Source: Anadara kagoshimensis
Taxonomy: Eukaryota > Mollusca > Bivalvia > Arcoida > Arcidae
Assembly: GCA_021292105.1 (NCBI GenBank)
Contig: CM037866.1
Coordinates: forward strand, 6,160,163 to 6,224,162
DNA: 64,000 nucleotides
Direction: 5' to 3'
Shown here: piece by piece, positions 10,601 to 23,800 of the stretch
Layout: each line of letters opens with the position of its first letter
How positions within the stretch are numbered: the first letter of the stretch is position 1
Notes under the pieces: model-generated
What the model was told of the DNA's origin: nothing
Databases searched by the model: none
Seen by the model: only the letters and a program-made list of their open reading frames with translations
Made by a program: the position numbers and the translations under genes

Positions 10601-10765
10601 CCATCCGAAAGAACCGTGACTTGCATTTTGTAATAGCGAGTGCTTGGCGAAAGAACAGTCACTACTAACCTTTAAGTCTTGGGTCAGACCCGGTCGGGGT
10701 TCGAACCCACGACCTCCCACTTACGGAGCGAGCACTCTACCAATTGAGCTACCGCAATTGTTCGA
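10433..10765 (-). mobile_element. tRNA-derived SINE
   Basis: Read on the minus strand, 10765-10680 has a tRNA-like head with an A box (TAGCTCAATTGGTAGAGTG) and a B box (GGTTCGAACCC), the internal RNA polymerase III promoter. The body follows, with GAACCGTGACTTGCATTTTG and TTGCGCTGATGGCAATATAC. About 330 bp in total. Related bodies lie at 7017, 10010, 10800 and 23190. Confidence 0.75.
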
Positions 10766-10799
10766 GTATATAGAATTTTATTTTAAACTTTACACAAAC

Positions 10800-11040
10800 C
10801 TAATAAGCCATCATCAGGTAGCAACTGTTCTTTCGCCAAGCACTCTGTATTACGAAATGCAAGTCGCGGTTTTTTGGGTGGGGACTTAAAATATACGTGG
10901 CCCCGTGTCAAGGAAGGCCTGGCACGATAAAGAACCCTGCTATATAATACAATCAGCGCAACGCACAGTAAAACATTCTGCATCTTCGCCTGTAGCTGGC
11001 GACGTCTCCATATAAGTGAAATATTCTTGATTGGGATATT
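10800..11040 (+). mobile_element. SINE body, opposite orientation
   Basis: Inverse complement of the body at 10433-10660: CTGTTCTTTCGCCAAGCACT, GCAACGCACAGTAAAACATT, GACGTCTCCATATAAGTGAA. It lacks the tRNA-like head. With 10433-10765 it makes an inverted pair around 10780. Confidence 0.7.
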
Positions 11041-11344
11041 GCATGTGTGTGAACTAAGGTGTATGTATGTGAATATGTGGCGAAAAAGCGTTAAGTATAT
11101 GTGATCGTTTTTGTTGCTTTTTTGTACATGATAAGTTGGGATACACGTTTGCATTCAAGGAATCCACAAATTATACATTTCATATCATTACTTTTATCTG
11201 TTTCTAGACTGATAAGCCATGTCCAGTTAAATAAAAAAATCTGCCTTCAATTTTACACACATCAATAGACATGGACGATATAAAGCGGTCATGATATTGG
11301 AACGGACAACCAGACAGACAGACAGGGTAATTCCTATACATTGC

Positions 11345-12635
11345 CCGCAAACGAACGTAAATCATGCATTCATTTTCCATGTGCACGAAATCATTTAAAA
11401 AGGGTACACTTATTTTATTCGTTATACATAATAATAGCATACAAAGTGATATCACGGTGCAAACAGTCAAGAATAAACATTATTCTTTTACATGCAAAAT
11501 ACACGTGGTTATATTGTTAATTGCGCAATACAAATTCGTGATATATAAAGTTGTCCGTTGTAAGTACGTATTTAAAAACATTGCATAATAAACTCATTCA
11601 ATGTAACACATAAAACGTTTTAACTAAATGTTATTTAAATTTTGAAAAACTTAAAGAGAAGATAACACCGTGTTTTTGCAAGACAACAACCAATGAAAAT
11701 TCTCTAAATTGTGTACCAACGCGAAGTTTTTAATTACATAACAAATAACAACGCTAACAAAACAATTTTAATTACATGTTCTGTGTCGAGGTTATTTAAA
11801 ATTTTGACATTGATTCCAATCAAACAGACCATCTGTTGTTCATGTTTGTTCATCTGTATACGTTTTAATTATATTTTAAATAAGTAGTTTAGTTTTAGTT
11901 GTTAATACATATCATGAGATTCCATTTATCAAATTCTGAACTCATACAATATGACTCATCTTCAAGACATGTTAAATATACTTACTGTATGAGTTTTAGG
12001 ATGTGACATATTGAATACATATTTGTATGTGTAGTCCGAAAAGTAAAAAAAAACTCTCCAGAACAACCGTTTAACATTTAGTAATTTGTCAGTTAAATAA
12101 AAGAATCTGTCTCCCTTTTTACACAAAAGATAAACAAGAGTTTGATCTAAATTCATCCATAGACATGGACGATATAGAGCGGACATAATATTCGAACGGA
12201 CAAACAGACGGACAGATAGGATGATTCCTATATATTGCCCGCAAACGAACGTAAATCATGCATTCATTTTACACGTGCGCGAAATCATTTAAAAAGGGTA
12301 CATTTATTTCATTCGTTTTACATAATAATAGCCTACAAAGTGATATCCGTGCAAACAGTCATAAAACAAAAATAAACATTATTATTTAACATGAAAATTA
12401 CATGTGGTTATATTGTTAATTGCGCAATACAAATTCATGATTATAACGTTCTGGTAAACACTATACATATATAAATACATTGCATAATAAACTCATTCAA
12501 CTGTAACACATAAAACATTTTAACTTAAAGTTGTTGACCGACTTATTATTTTAAAATGATGACCTAAATTTTTTAATACGTCAAAGAAAAATTGTACTTC
12601 TTGGTAATCTGATAAAAGTAAAAAGGTCGGTTACG
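11345..12635 (+). repeat. Two further copies of the 2281-2850 segment
   Basis: 11345-11635 and 12240-12635 match 2455-2850; 11655-11800 matches 2290-2440. The 12240 copy is the closer match. There is no coding potential. This suggests tandem duplication of a unit several kb long. Confidence 0.75.
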
Positions 12636-12639
12636 TAAC

Positions 12640-13764
12640 TTTAAGACATGCGCATTTTCACGTGCATGCTATTTATGTTCGTTACCATACGAAGTATATA
12701 TATTTAGATGATTCTTGTTTATATATAACTAACAGCAACCGCCGAGTAAATATTTGTTTGAACGTTTTCTAATGACAGCTTAGGTGCATTGAGCTAGACT
12801 TTTCGCATACTCCTCCTACATAATTCGATTTTATAGCGGTTTCCAAACATACAAGTTAATGAATACTTTAAATGTATTGAACAAATATGCAGAGGTCCTA
12901 TTATAAATATAGCGACACTGTAAACCTGACTGGCAGGAAAAATGTATGGTTTTAATCGACGATAGTTGGTAATCATTAAACTATGCAACACGTGGCGCGT
13001 TTTATTCATACGGAAAATCAATCTATCCCAAAAGTAAATAAATAGATCAAAATTGACAAAAAACGAGAAAAAATTATGTGGCCAAAGCTAGAATCGAATT
13101 TTATGGTAAAAGAAACAAAATATTACATTGCGTAAACTGAAAAGAATAAAAGGTATAAAATAGAAAAAACATTAACAGAAAGTTATTTCCTCTCTATTTC
13201 AGAAGTTAAAAACTCGAAAGGCAAGACTGTAAATAAATCCATATCTAAATACAGCCCATCTTTTTTTAAAAACCCACCAAAGGGAACCATTTAAAATTGC
13301 CTTTATAGACAGGTGATCTTTTTAAAAATGTACAGGTACAAAAATATATTGGGTATTTTTTGCAGACAGATCCTAAAATAAAGGTGTCCTTCAAGACAGG
13401 CGTGACCGAATTGTCGAAATCAAAGTATTTGGTATAGGTCCAACTCATTTTTCATATATGTGTATTATTGATTCAACATTTGTCCTTCTTAATTAACTAT
13501 ATATTAAGTACCTTTTTAGATTTGCAGATCTGTTGAAAAAATTCACTTTGCAACAAGCAACACAAGTAAAAACACAAAACAATGCAGGTTAATGTTAAAA
13601 CTATCAAGATAAGATACACTGGTCATTTAATGTCCAAGTTTGTACGTCATTGCAATAAACGACCAGTGGAGCGTTAGAAGTATCTATTAACGAATCTATT
13701 GGATTCTTGACCAACCAACTTAATTCACCATTGGTCCCTAGATACCCTAGCATTATTGATCAGT
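12640..13764. other. No recognisable gene
   Basis: AT-rich sequence with short open frames only. 13265-13440 contains phrases (TTTATAGACAGGTGATCTTT, AAGGTGTCCTTCAAGACAGG) resembling the MITE family at 14912, which is weak evidence for a decayed copy. Confidence 0.4.
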
Positions 13765-14690
13765 TTTGGTGTGTCTGTGTCCAGAATTGCCCTGGATGTA
13801 TTTGACGTCCCATAGTCCTCCATGCTTGTTTCACATAATTTTGATTACACATGTGGCGTGTTTAGTTAGCTCATCAGGAGGTGCTTACCCTTTCAGGGCA
13901 TCCGGCCTCACTTCCTTGGTGGAAGTTCACGTGTATACCTAACTTCATTTCCAAAGAATTTTCTTTGCTTCTGGATTGTGATTCGGGCATGGCTTCGTAT
14001 GTTTGTTTTTTATTCATAATTACCCTTCCTTAACGTATCAAGGAGCTGAAAAAGTAAGTTAATGATTCCTAATAATCAATCAGAAACAAGCATGTCTTAA
14101 TCACAATCGCAAAATGAAAATTTTCAAACTGGCAATTTCAGTAAAACTTCAACCACGGAATCGAGGCCGAGTACTCCGGAGGTTTAAGCACCAAATATTT
14201 ATCTTACTACAGTCGCAATGTCTGTAATCAAAATTAAAAGAATGTGGAACTATGGGGCGTCCAATATACCCACAGAGACATCATGCTTATTAACGCTATT
14301 GTGATGACTGCCATAAAACATTTTGAGGGCTTTGATAAAGCCAAGCTGAGCCTGGAGTAAGCGTCCTCTGAGTATCTAGCTACACCCGCCACGCGTTTTA
14401 TAAAAAGCTGAAAATTAAAGAAACATGAAACTTTGATTTTGGACAAAGAGACATCTATTTTATGAACAATATGGTAATAACAGCCATAAAACTTTTTGAG
14501 GGCTTTGATAAAGCCATGAGTAACTGCTGCTTGTTTACTAAACTACAACTGCCAAAAGTTTCATAAAAACTGAGAATTAAATGAATTTGATTCTTTGAAA
14601 TGTCAAATATATCCAGGGTAATTTTGGATACACAAACATTATACTTATCAATATAATTGTGAAGAGTGATGTTCATGTACTGAAAAAAAT
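13765..14690. mobile_element. Cluster of three RT retroelement 3' ends
   Basis: 13765-14015 (+): TTTGACGTCCCATAGTCC, then GGAGGTGCTTACCCTTTCAG, ending in TTGCTTCTGGATTGTGATTC. 14095-14440 (-): includes ATGACTGCCATAAAACATTT and TAGCTACACCCGCCACGCG. 14455-14690 (-): includes the 3' coding tail. All match the 3' region of 40612-41613 and are 5'-truncated. Confidence 0.65.
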
Positions 14691-14911
14691 CAAAACATCA
14701 AACTGAAATATATTTTATTACTTTTTGTATCATCTGCCTACACATGCGCTTAAATCTTTCCAAGTTTTCATATCCATTTTGAAAAAGTAAGTGGTAATAA
14801 CGGAAACTTTATAATGTTTTATTTCCTCTTCAAATCACATAAAATTGAGTGTGCCTAATTGATAATCAAGCGGAAATGTTTTGATTTGGAAATAAAGTGA
14901 CACAATTGATC

Positions 14912-15093
14912 TACAGTCCAACCTGCCTTACAGGCCAACTTTATATAAAGACCCACTGTTTATACAGGCTAGTAGAATTGTACGCCATTTTGTATTTATT
15001 CATATTATTTGAACCTGTCTATAAATGCCAGTTGCCTGTAATGGTCATTTTTACTGGTTATCTTAAGTGACTTTTTAGACAGATTTGACTGTA
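14912..15093. mobile_element. MITE-like element with ACAGTC ends
   Basis: TACAGTCCAACCTGCC at the left and AGATTTGACTGTA at the right form an imperfect inverted repeat about 180 bp apart. The interior (ACCTGTCTATAAATGCCAGT) is similar to 48850-49030. Non-coding. Confidence 0.5.
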
Positions 15094-15420
15094 TATACTT
15101 GAAACTGGAGAATTTGGAATTAATTCATGTTTCCTATAACCTCGCTAATGATAACGATCGTACTTAGAGTCTATGATAAAATGAACGAAAATTTAAGCTG
15201 CCAACCAATCTTGCTTGAAAAATATAAAACATATTGTATTGCATATATGCTATGAATGCAATGCATATTGTAATGCATATATGCTATGAATGCAATGTGT
15301 AATACAGAGGAAATGTTTTTGTAAACCTGTTCCCCTTAGCGAACGTCTCTACACCCTTAACGATTTTAAAAAATATCTTATTTTCATACTTTTAAATAGA
15401 TATTACACAACTAAATATAT

Positions 15421-15466
<46 letters not shown>

Positions 15467-16074
15467 TCTTTTCAATATGAATCAGAGACGTTGTATGACC
15501 ATGACATTGAATGGCAAAATTCATTAGCCTGAAGTAATATGGACTATATTCGGTCACCAGGTAACAGGCTTATTATTTAGTTAGAAGTTTTAAACAGACA
15601 ACTATAGAACGATTAACTATAGTATAATAAAAACAATAATTACAACTGTCATATATTATTTTTTTAATTAAATAATAAAATACATTAAAAAATAATATAT
15701 AAAACACCAAATATCTTTTTTTTTAATTTATAGAAGTTTTAAGTTTAATGTTATTGCATGTAGAACTTGGACATATAAATTTTATAATAAAAGCTAAAAA
15801 TATTTTATTTACACGTTCTTTAGATCAATAATTATTTTAAATCGCAATAACTTTATAGAAATGAATCATAAATAAATAAATTTACCCTAGTTATACAAAT
15901 TTAAGCATAACAAGTAGATAAATTGTTCACGAAAGTCATTAATGAAACACGAAATAAAACGAAATGCAAGTAGTGATTTTAAAATGTGTGAGATTAAAAA
16001 ACATACCAATCCATGTCCAATTCACATTTCTTTTTATCAGTTCTTTTAACACTAACAATCAACTGTGATTTTAA
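15094..16074. other. No recognisable gene
   Basis: Very AT-rich. A near-duplicated phrase (GCATATATGCTATGAATGCA) occurs twice at 15240-15300, and a TA microsatellite lies at 15416-15463. Confidence 0.4.
15416..15463. repeat. (TA)n microsatellite
   Basis: About 48 bp of alternating TA with one interruption. Confidence 0.9.
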
Positions 16075-16215
16075 TTAAACACAAACATACTAACCCATGT
16101 CCGAAACAATCCAGAAGCAAAGCAAAAACTGACAAATCAGGTTAGACACCTTAACTTCCACCAGGTAAATGAGACCGGATGCTCCGTAAAGGAGAAAGCA
16201 AAAACACAAATATTT
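16075..16215 (-). mobile_element. RT retroelement 3' end
   Basis: AACATACTAACCCATGTCCG, AATCCAGAAGCAAAGC and the following CAGGTTAGACACC match the family 3' end. About 140 bp, truncated. Confidence 0.6.
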
Positions 16216-16219
16216 GGTC

Positions 16220-17502
16220 CAATTTAAGTAGATCGAGTACTTATTGATTATTAATTTACTTAATTTTACTTTTTCAAAGGTAAAACAGACAATATACGTC
16301 AATGCAAATTGAAAGAATCAAGTGGGCACACATATATATGCATTTTTAAGTTGCGTACATAATATCAGTTATACATTTTAAAGTAACTTTAATGTACGAT
16401 ATTTACATGTAGAAATATAATTACAAAATTACAAAAATTATTATAAACACCATACAGATCCGTTCAAAAAGTAACGTCACCTCTTAACTTCCAAAAAGAA
16501 ACACTTTTAAGTAATTATCATTAAAAATTTAAAAACGTTACATGTTTGTAATAACAGCAGTTAAGGGAACTGAAAAACAGTGCTTTGTTATGATTCTTTA
16601 AGTAATCGATGAAACAACTATCAACCATAAATATTTAATACTGTACAATTGCACAAATGAGTTCATTGTTAACATTTTCAAAACACGAATATATATAAAG
16701 CAAATGTTATGCACTTAATATTTGATTACTCCGTCACAATGTAGCTCAAATTATTATTGTAAATTGCTACCTAACACCGCAACAATTTTTCCTATGTAAT
16801 AATTAAATATATGGATTAAATAACCTGATATATATTTCTCTCTCTATTAGTCATAGTCGTGTGACTATGACTGATAATTCAGTTTTCGTTTTCAATTTCA
16901 GCAGATATTGATTTTGTTTTTACACCGTTTATATATGAAAATGATTTAACTTCATAATCTTGTTCAAAATTAACGACAATAAATTTAGATTATCAACTGA
17001 AGATTCATAACACCCACTCGACTAGGTCACACCTATAGATGCCAAGGGTACACGCTTTAATTCTTCCTATGATAGTAATGGTCCGTAATATAAGATTATT
17101 GTTTATTTTTTGGATCTACAAATGTCACTTTTCAATTAATATACAGTGTTCTAATGATATCCATGTGGAAAAGATGATAGATGCTGACGATGAATCTGCG
17201 TGTAAAGCATTGTTTTTGTCCTCAGTAATGTTATTGCCGCTGAAAAAGAAATTTCAATATTATAAACTATAACAGTGATACATCTGAAATGTTTCTGATA
17301 AGCATTACGTAGCTGATTTATACCTGAAGAAATTTTAAGTCAAATGGTAGATACAATGAAATCACACATCTCAATATTTAATTAATTACTTTGACAACAT
17401 GTATTAATATCTAGTGCTTGATTCAGATTATTAAACATTTAATTATCAGCGATAGAATCCTTTGTTTTTGAATTGACCAAATCTGATTATTCACATTAAA
17501 AG
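16220..17502. other. No recognisable gene
   Basis: AT-rich sequence downstream of the minus-strand receptor gene. Only short frames without motifs. Confidence 0.4.
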
Positions 17503-17778
17503 ATTACGTTTCGATTGCATTACCTAGTTGTGCTGTTTAGATTTCTGTTTAGAAAGTCGATGTCTTGGAAATGGTTTGCGATCTACATTAAAAGATTACG
17601 TTTTTATTGCATTACCTTATGGCGCTGTTTAGATTTCTGTTTAGAAAGTCGATGTCTTGAAAATGATTTCCTATCTACATTAAAATATTACGTTTTTATT
17701 GCATTACCTCATGGTGCTGTTGTGATTTCTGTTTAGAAAGTCGTGGTCTTGGAAGTGGTTTGCGATCTTTTATATTAG
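17503..17778. repeat. 92-bp tandem repeat, three units, overlapping the receptor's last exon
   Basis: ATTACGTTT recurs at 17503, 17595 and 17687, an exact 92-bp step. Each unit, read on the minus strand, repeats the end of the last coding exon: AGAT(C/A)G(C/G)AAA, CGACTTTCTAAACAGAAATC and then GTAATGCAAT. Two of three units keep AATAAA, a polyadenylation-signal match overlapping the stop of unit 1. Since 92 is not a multiple of 3, read-through would shift frame. Confidence 0.85.
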
Positions 17779-17899
17779 CTTTATACTTCTTTATTTTCTT
17801 TTGATTGCATTCGACCTTGCTACTGGAACTTGGAACATTTTCATAATCATCAAATTGTTCCACACCGTCAAGTTGATAATCGGAAACGATTTGTACTGA
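17696..17899 (-). CDS. Receptor exon 8: cytoplasmic tail end and stop
   Basis: 204 nt including TAA at 17698-17696. Acceptor TCTAATTTTCAG. It encodes SDYQLDG, FDDYENVPSSSS and a basic, proline-containing end (RKPLPRPRLSKQKSQQHHE). The GAG/GTAATG near 17711 could also act as a donor, so the real message may splice on instead of ending here. AATAAA overlaps the stop. Confidence 0.7.
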   Translation of the reverse strand, partial: SVQIVSDYQLDGVEQFDDYENVPSSSSKVECNQKKIKKYKANIKDRKPLPRPRLSKQKSQQHHEVMQ

Positions 17900-20800
17900 C
17901 TGAAAATTAGAAATATCTAAAAACTTGATTGGTACAGTTGTAATATATAAAACAGCTATCAGACAATTGTTGAACAAAATCAATAAGTTGTTTTTTTTTA
18001 GTAGAAAAGCGATAGAATAAGATATAAACTGTGAATGCAAATTAAATGCTTTGGTGAAATTATTTTGTCAATTGTTTTTAAATAGGATTTTCTATGTTAT
18101 CGGAGAAACATTAAACAAATTCTATTATCATATATTTAAATGACAATACATACATCATTTGCAGCTTCATCACATTCCATTTCATGCCAGTTTTGTGGTG
18201 AAAAAGCATCGGTAGATTGATACAAAACATTATCTCTGTAGCCACCTAGAAGAATTAATTTTGATAATAATTAATATCAACTCTGCATTTGGCATAACAA
18301 TATTATAATTGTAAAATGCAAGATGAAAATAAATAAAAAACACAGACATGTAGCATATCCCATCATTTATTTCAGAACAAAATTAAATGCAGGCTTGCTC
18401 TACACTTAAGAATGATCACAGTGCTGGGTTTGTAGTCGTTCCGTTTAACAGAATAAATATTATAAACTAATGCTTACAAAAAAGTTTCTTTCATTGTTAA
18501 TCAAAGTAAACGGAATATCCTCTTTTTAAAAATCAAACATTAATATTATCACATCTTTTACTCAAGTAATATTGATTAATAGGACTTGGGAATTTCCAGG
18601 TAACCATCATCCGCTCAAGAGAAACAACCCGTACTGAAATAGATATTGAATACTCCTTATTAGCAATATACTTGTTCCTTTACAATATGAATTAGAGACG
18701 CCTTATAACTATGACTGATAGACGGCAATCTAGTGTATAAAGTTATGTTAGTGTGGCTAGCTAAATAGGAGGTGCTTACCCTTCCGGAGCACTCGGTCTC
18801 ATTTCCCTGGCTGAAGTTCACGTGACTAACCTACTTGTCAGTTCCAAAGTGTTTACTTTGCTTCTGGATTGTGATTCGGACATGGATTAGTATGTTTTTT
18901 AGTATAATAAAATAATCACCTGGTTCATTACTGCAAGAAGAAGTTCTGTTACTGAAATATACAAATGTACTTTATAATTAAATTGACGATTTTTGATTAA
19001 AATCAATGTATCGTATGACTGTTTCCCTTGAACGCGTAAAACAGTATTGATATTTCCATAAAATGTTTCATATTGGTCATTATCGGTTATTTGCACTCTG
19101 ATAATTTGAATTTCCTTGTGGAACACTAACGCATTTAAAAAATACAAAACAATGATATATTTATGTTTTGTACATGTATGATATTTTCCTTGTATAAAGA
19201 AATGACATTGTAAAACAAAGCTTTATATAACATAATGGGTTTGCGATATACTCTATTTTAAAAAAAATAACTTAACAAATCTAACTTACGTAATCTGATA
19301 TATATGTTCCATACATAGATAATTTACAGTGACAGAATATATATTCTTTCTATCATACAATTCAATACTTGCTTTTCTAGCTCTTTCATAAATAAATGTT
19401 AATGATATCTACACTGTATTAGTAAACGACGTATAAAGGTAAAATTAAATACCTCGTGATAGCTTTATCTGAAAAAAAACCAAGTATATCTCAATATGGT
19501 TCTATCAATTTATTATATAATATGTACTTAAATCTGTGTTTATTGATCTTAATATGTTACATAATATGTAAATCCGTGTAATTATTAATCTAAGGCAATA
19601 TCATTTTGATCTAAAACATACTGGTGAATTCTTAATGCATAAGTTTCCACATTCACTCTTTTCTTGATACAAGAAATACATTTTTTATTTGTTTAGGCTA
19701 CAAACATCTTATATCTGCATTCATATGACATTGAATTTCATTACATTCGTAAAATAAATATATTTGTAATACAAGTCGATCAAGGCTGATTGCACAATCG
19801 CTTAATCAACGTGTTTAAAATTTACTAAACTCGTTTATTTCAAACATTCTTTGCACGTAATTAGTACACGTAATATTTTTCGTAATCGTTCTTTTCGTGA
19901 TCTCGTACTATTTTTTAAAAATATCGATGATTTACTTAAGCAACAAAATTTGGACTAAATTACAGTTTATTCCAGTGTTGATTTTACAGCAATGGACGGC
20001 CTTTTCGGAATACATCATTAGCGCTTGGACAAAAATTATTCTAAGAGGTTGAAAAAATATAAAAAGGACAAATGATATTTAAACAAATTAAGCTACTAAG
20101 AAAATAAGAGGAGATGAGTTTACCTTACTTTTTGGCCATTTTTGGATTAAAACTAGCAGCAAATTTAGACGGCGTTATATTTCTGACAATACGATAGTAT
20201 TGTCTAAAACTGCATGAATAAATTGTAATAAGTTTCACACAAAGAAATCAATAAAAACATACTAATCCATGACTAATTCAAAGTCCAGAAGCAAAGTAAA
20301 AACTTAAGAGTGACAAATTTTGTTAAAAAAGATCAAAAGAAAAAACGAAGTAGTTACGTTTGTCATTTAGTTTTTAATGTAGAAACTGATATAAGTCGGT
20401 GGTTTGAATGTTGCTTAACACCGAATCGGCATATTTTTTTACTACTTGCGCTTGAACATTTTGTTTTATAGTTCAACGATAAACATCCTGGCCCATATTT
20501 AAATCACAGCCCTTAAAAGTAAAACTGACAAATAAAGAGAAAGATATGAACTTCCTCCAAGGAACAGAAGCGGGGTATAGAAATCTAGACACCTTCTTTA
20601 ATGTTAGCTACATGCGTCACATGTGACACCAAAACTTCGATTTTTTGGACTTAAACATATCAGGATAGTTTTGGATACTGAAACATCATACTTATTAACA
20701 ATGTTGTGATAACATCATGACAGTCATTTAACGTTTATAAAGTCTTGATTTGCAACTTCACAAATTCAACAATTTTTGTAAATGGCTTTGTTTTTTTCAA

Positions 20801-23800
20801 GAAAATTTTCTTTCTGTAACGTATTAACTATGGATAAATACACCAAATCTCAAAACATAAATTTACATATCGAGCAATAAAAACGCCGGTCAATGTTTAA
20901 TCACAATCCCGAAAGTGAAGAAAACATTAAAACAACCATATTAAGATAAACACGTGAACCTCTACGATGGAAGTGAGATCGGGTGCTCTGGAAGGGTAAA
21001 CACCTGTTCTTTAGCGAGCTACATAAGCCACCTGTGTCATTAAAATTGAGAACATAATAAACATGGAGGTATGGTTGTCATACTTCATATATTTCAAAGA
21101 CAAATAAGGATTTCTCAATAGTGTATTCATATTCATCAAATGCTAAATGCGATCAGCTTTTGCAAAGGTCCAGCCTAAATATTTTCAACAAAGCATATAT
21201 AAATCATTTAAAAGCTCTAACAGCTTTTAATATTTGAGGTTCAAAAAGCAAATATATCAATATTTTCAAAATTATTTTCAATACGTCGTTTCCCTGATGC
21301 AGTATTCCGAGCTAACTGTCACGTGAATTTCATCATCACGTGGCTTAATATAAAACACTTTTTACTGTTTCTTTTGTAAACAATAATCCCAATGTTGAAT
21401 CGCTATGGCATCATTTTAAGTGATGAGTTGTATATGATAATTTCTATTCCAAAAATACAATGTGGATATTTCTAAAGTGTTAGATATTAGATATTAGTTC
21501 GAAAATATATGTGATAAGTTGTTAAATACAGTCCATCGCTACCACTTTTCAACCTATCAATTTTGACATTTTTGTTATGCCCAAAATTACAGGCCATTCA
21601 CGTAAGTCAAGTTGACCTCAAATCTAATTCGGCAAGGAATGAATAAATTCAAGAAATTACTTATAAAGACGTTAAATATGAAATTCTGTTCAGTTTTATC
21701 AGAAACGTTTTTAATTTTTACATCTCAATGAGGTCACCTGCAGATACAAACCAGTATATAAAATTCCATTGAAATATGGAAAATAGTATCAGTCAGTGGA
21801 TAGGCGCATGGTACATTACAAAATTACAAAATACATTTACCTTTATGTTGTTTTCTTTGTTTCAAAACTTTGTAGGCCCCTAATGCGAATCCAAGAATTG
21901 TCAGAAGTACAGTCACAGCAGCTAGTATCCATACTAATTGGGCAAGAGGAATAAAATAACATTAATTCAAACAGTTATTAAATTTCATATTGAACAAAAA
22001 ACAACTTATACGTCCTTGACATTTACTGCTAGGCCAATGAACAGAAAAAAACAACAAACTTACTAAAAATAATATAGATTAACTTGAAGCCCAACTAATA
22101 AGCAAAATCACATATGTTGGATTATATTATACAATTTCCATGGATCCTATTCAAGGTATAAAGAAACCTAAGATCATTTCTCAAACATTTACAGACAGAT
22201 ACAACTGCAAAATCAAATATCTTAGTTAAAAGTATTAATCCGAGAATAAGATAACACAACTAAATTTAAAGTTCAGAACATGTCATTACATGTTTAACCA
22301 GTGTTATATTTACAACACTAGACGGTCGTTTCGTTTATTTATTATTAAAAAAAAATTTCAATCTCTTCGATACATTACGAATTCTACTGCTTATGATAAT
22401 AAAATGATTAGTTGCAGTATTCAGAAAAATAAAAAAAATTGTAGCTAGAAATCAATCAAGAAAAAGTGGAAACAAAGGATTAAAATTGACTACATGAAAA
22501 AACATATAATAATAATCTGCCAATAAAGTAGATGGAACTCTTTCAAAGCATCTTTAGTACACTATATCAATTGTGAAGGCGATAAACATCACCCATCAAA
22601 ACGGAAATAATAAATTATTTGGATTGCACATGTACAATCAGAATTTTTTTTTCAACTCAACAGCTCGAAAATGAATATTGAGAACTCCTTCAAATCAAAT
22701 GTAATTTATACAAAATCAAATCGATGGATCAAAGTTGAAATTTTAAGAACTTAACTGTTTTCTGTATAAAAACTTGCTTCTATGGCTTCGATGTTGATAG
22801 TTACATTTCCTTGATTGTTTCCAATGATGATTTGATACTTTTGGAAATCTTGTGCAGAAACAAATGTTTTCTCAATCACAAAAGTGTAAATAGATTGAGA
22901 TGTTTGAGATATTTTCAAAGTAGTTATCTTCATACTTGTATTACGTGACACTACAATTGGTTTTGGGTTTGCTTGAATTGCGACTTCCATCCTTAAAAAA
23001 TATCCAATTGAACCAAATATCTTCTTCTGAATCACAAAATTGTCATTTGCGTCTATAAATCTGGGGTGACCTTTCAGTGAAAAAAAGATAATGTTAAGTT
23101 CCAAAATTTCTATTCACGTTCTTAAATCTACATTACTGTATTATTTATGGCTAAAGTATCTGTCAAGCAGTCGGCATTATGAAATTAAAGTCACGTTTCT
23201 TTTGGATGGGAACCCGCGTCAAAGTATGTATGGCACGATAAAAAACTCTGCTGTAAAACGCCATCAGCTCAACGCACAGACATATTTCTGCACTTTTGCC
23301 TATAGCTAGCGACGTCTCGATAAAAGTGAAGCGTTACTGATTGGGGCGTTAAATACAATAACTGAACTAAAATTGAACACAACTGTTATAAAAACCAAGA
23401 TAAATAAAAAAGTTATAAAACTGTCTTCTACCGACATTGAGAATAATAACGAAATAATACTTCATTATGCGAGTCCGAGAATGGAGATTAAAATATTCTG
23501 TATAATCAAAAATGGAGAATCAAAACCATGCCGAATTCGCGAAACCATTATTTCAAAGCCAAGTAAAAACAAATTAAGCTGGACATTGATTTATTTGATT
23601 GTGTTTTTGTTAAGTTAAAAATGAGTCGAAAATTGTTGCTATCTATTTTCAACCTGAAACTTAATTGCCAAACTGAATAAAGTAGCTACTGGTAGTGTTT
23701 TGTTTTGATTTTGGCAAGGCGTTGGAGTTAAGTAAAATAGTTTAGCCCTTTGAGAATAATTTAACGTAACATTGTGCAACAATGATTTTTGTAAACAAAT

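Noticed and set aside
10680-10765. Possible tRNA gene (good A and B boxes on the minus strand)
   Set aside because: It runs directly into a SINE body that recurs several times in the window, so it is a SINE head, not an independent tRNA gene.
20135-20163. 29-nt micro-exon with AG and GT borders in receptor intron 6
   Set aside because: Its phase does not lead into either exon 7 or the alternative exon.
23373-23618. 81-codon plus-strand frame with hydrophobic end
   Set aside because: Lies in an intron of the receptor gene just after a SINE; no homologous pattern recognised.
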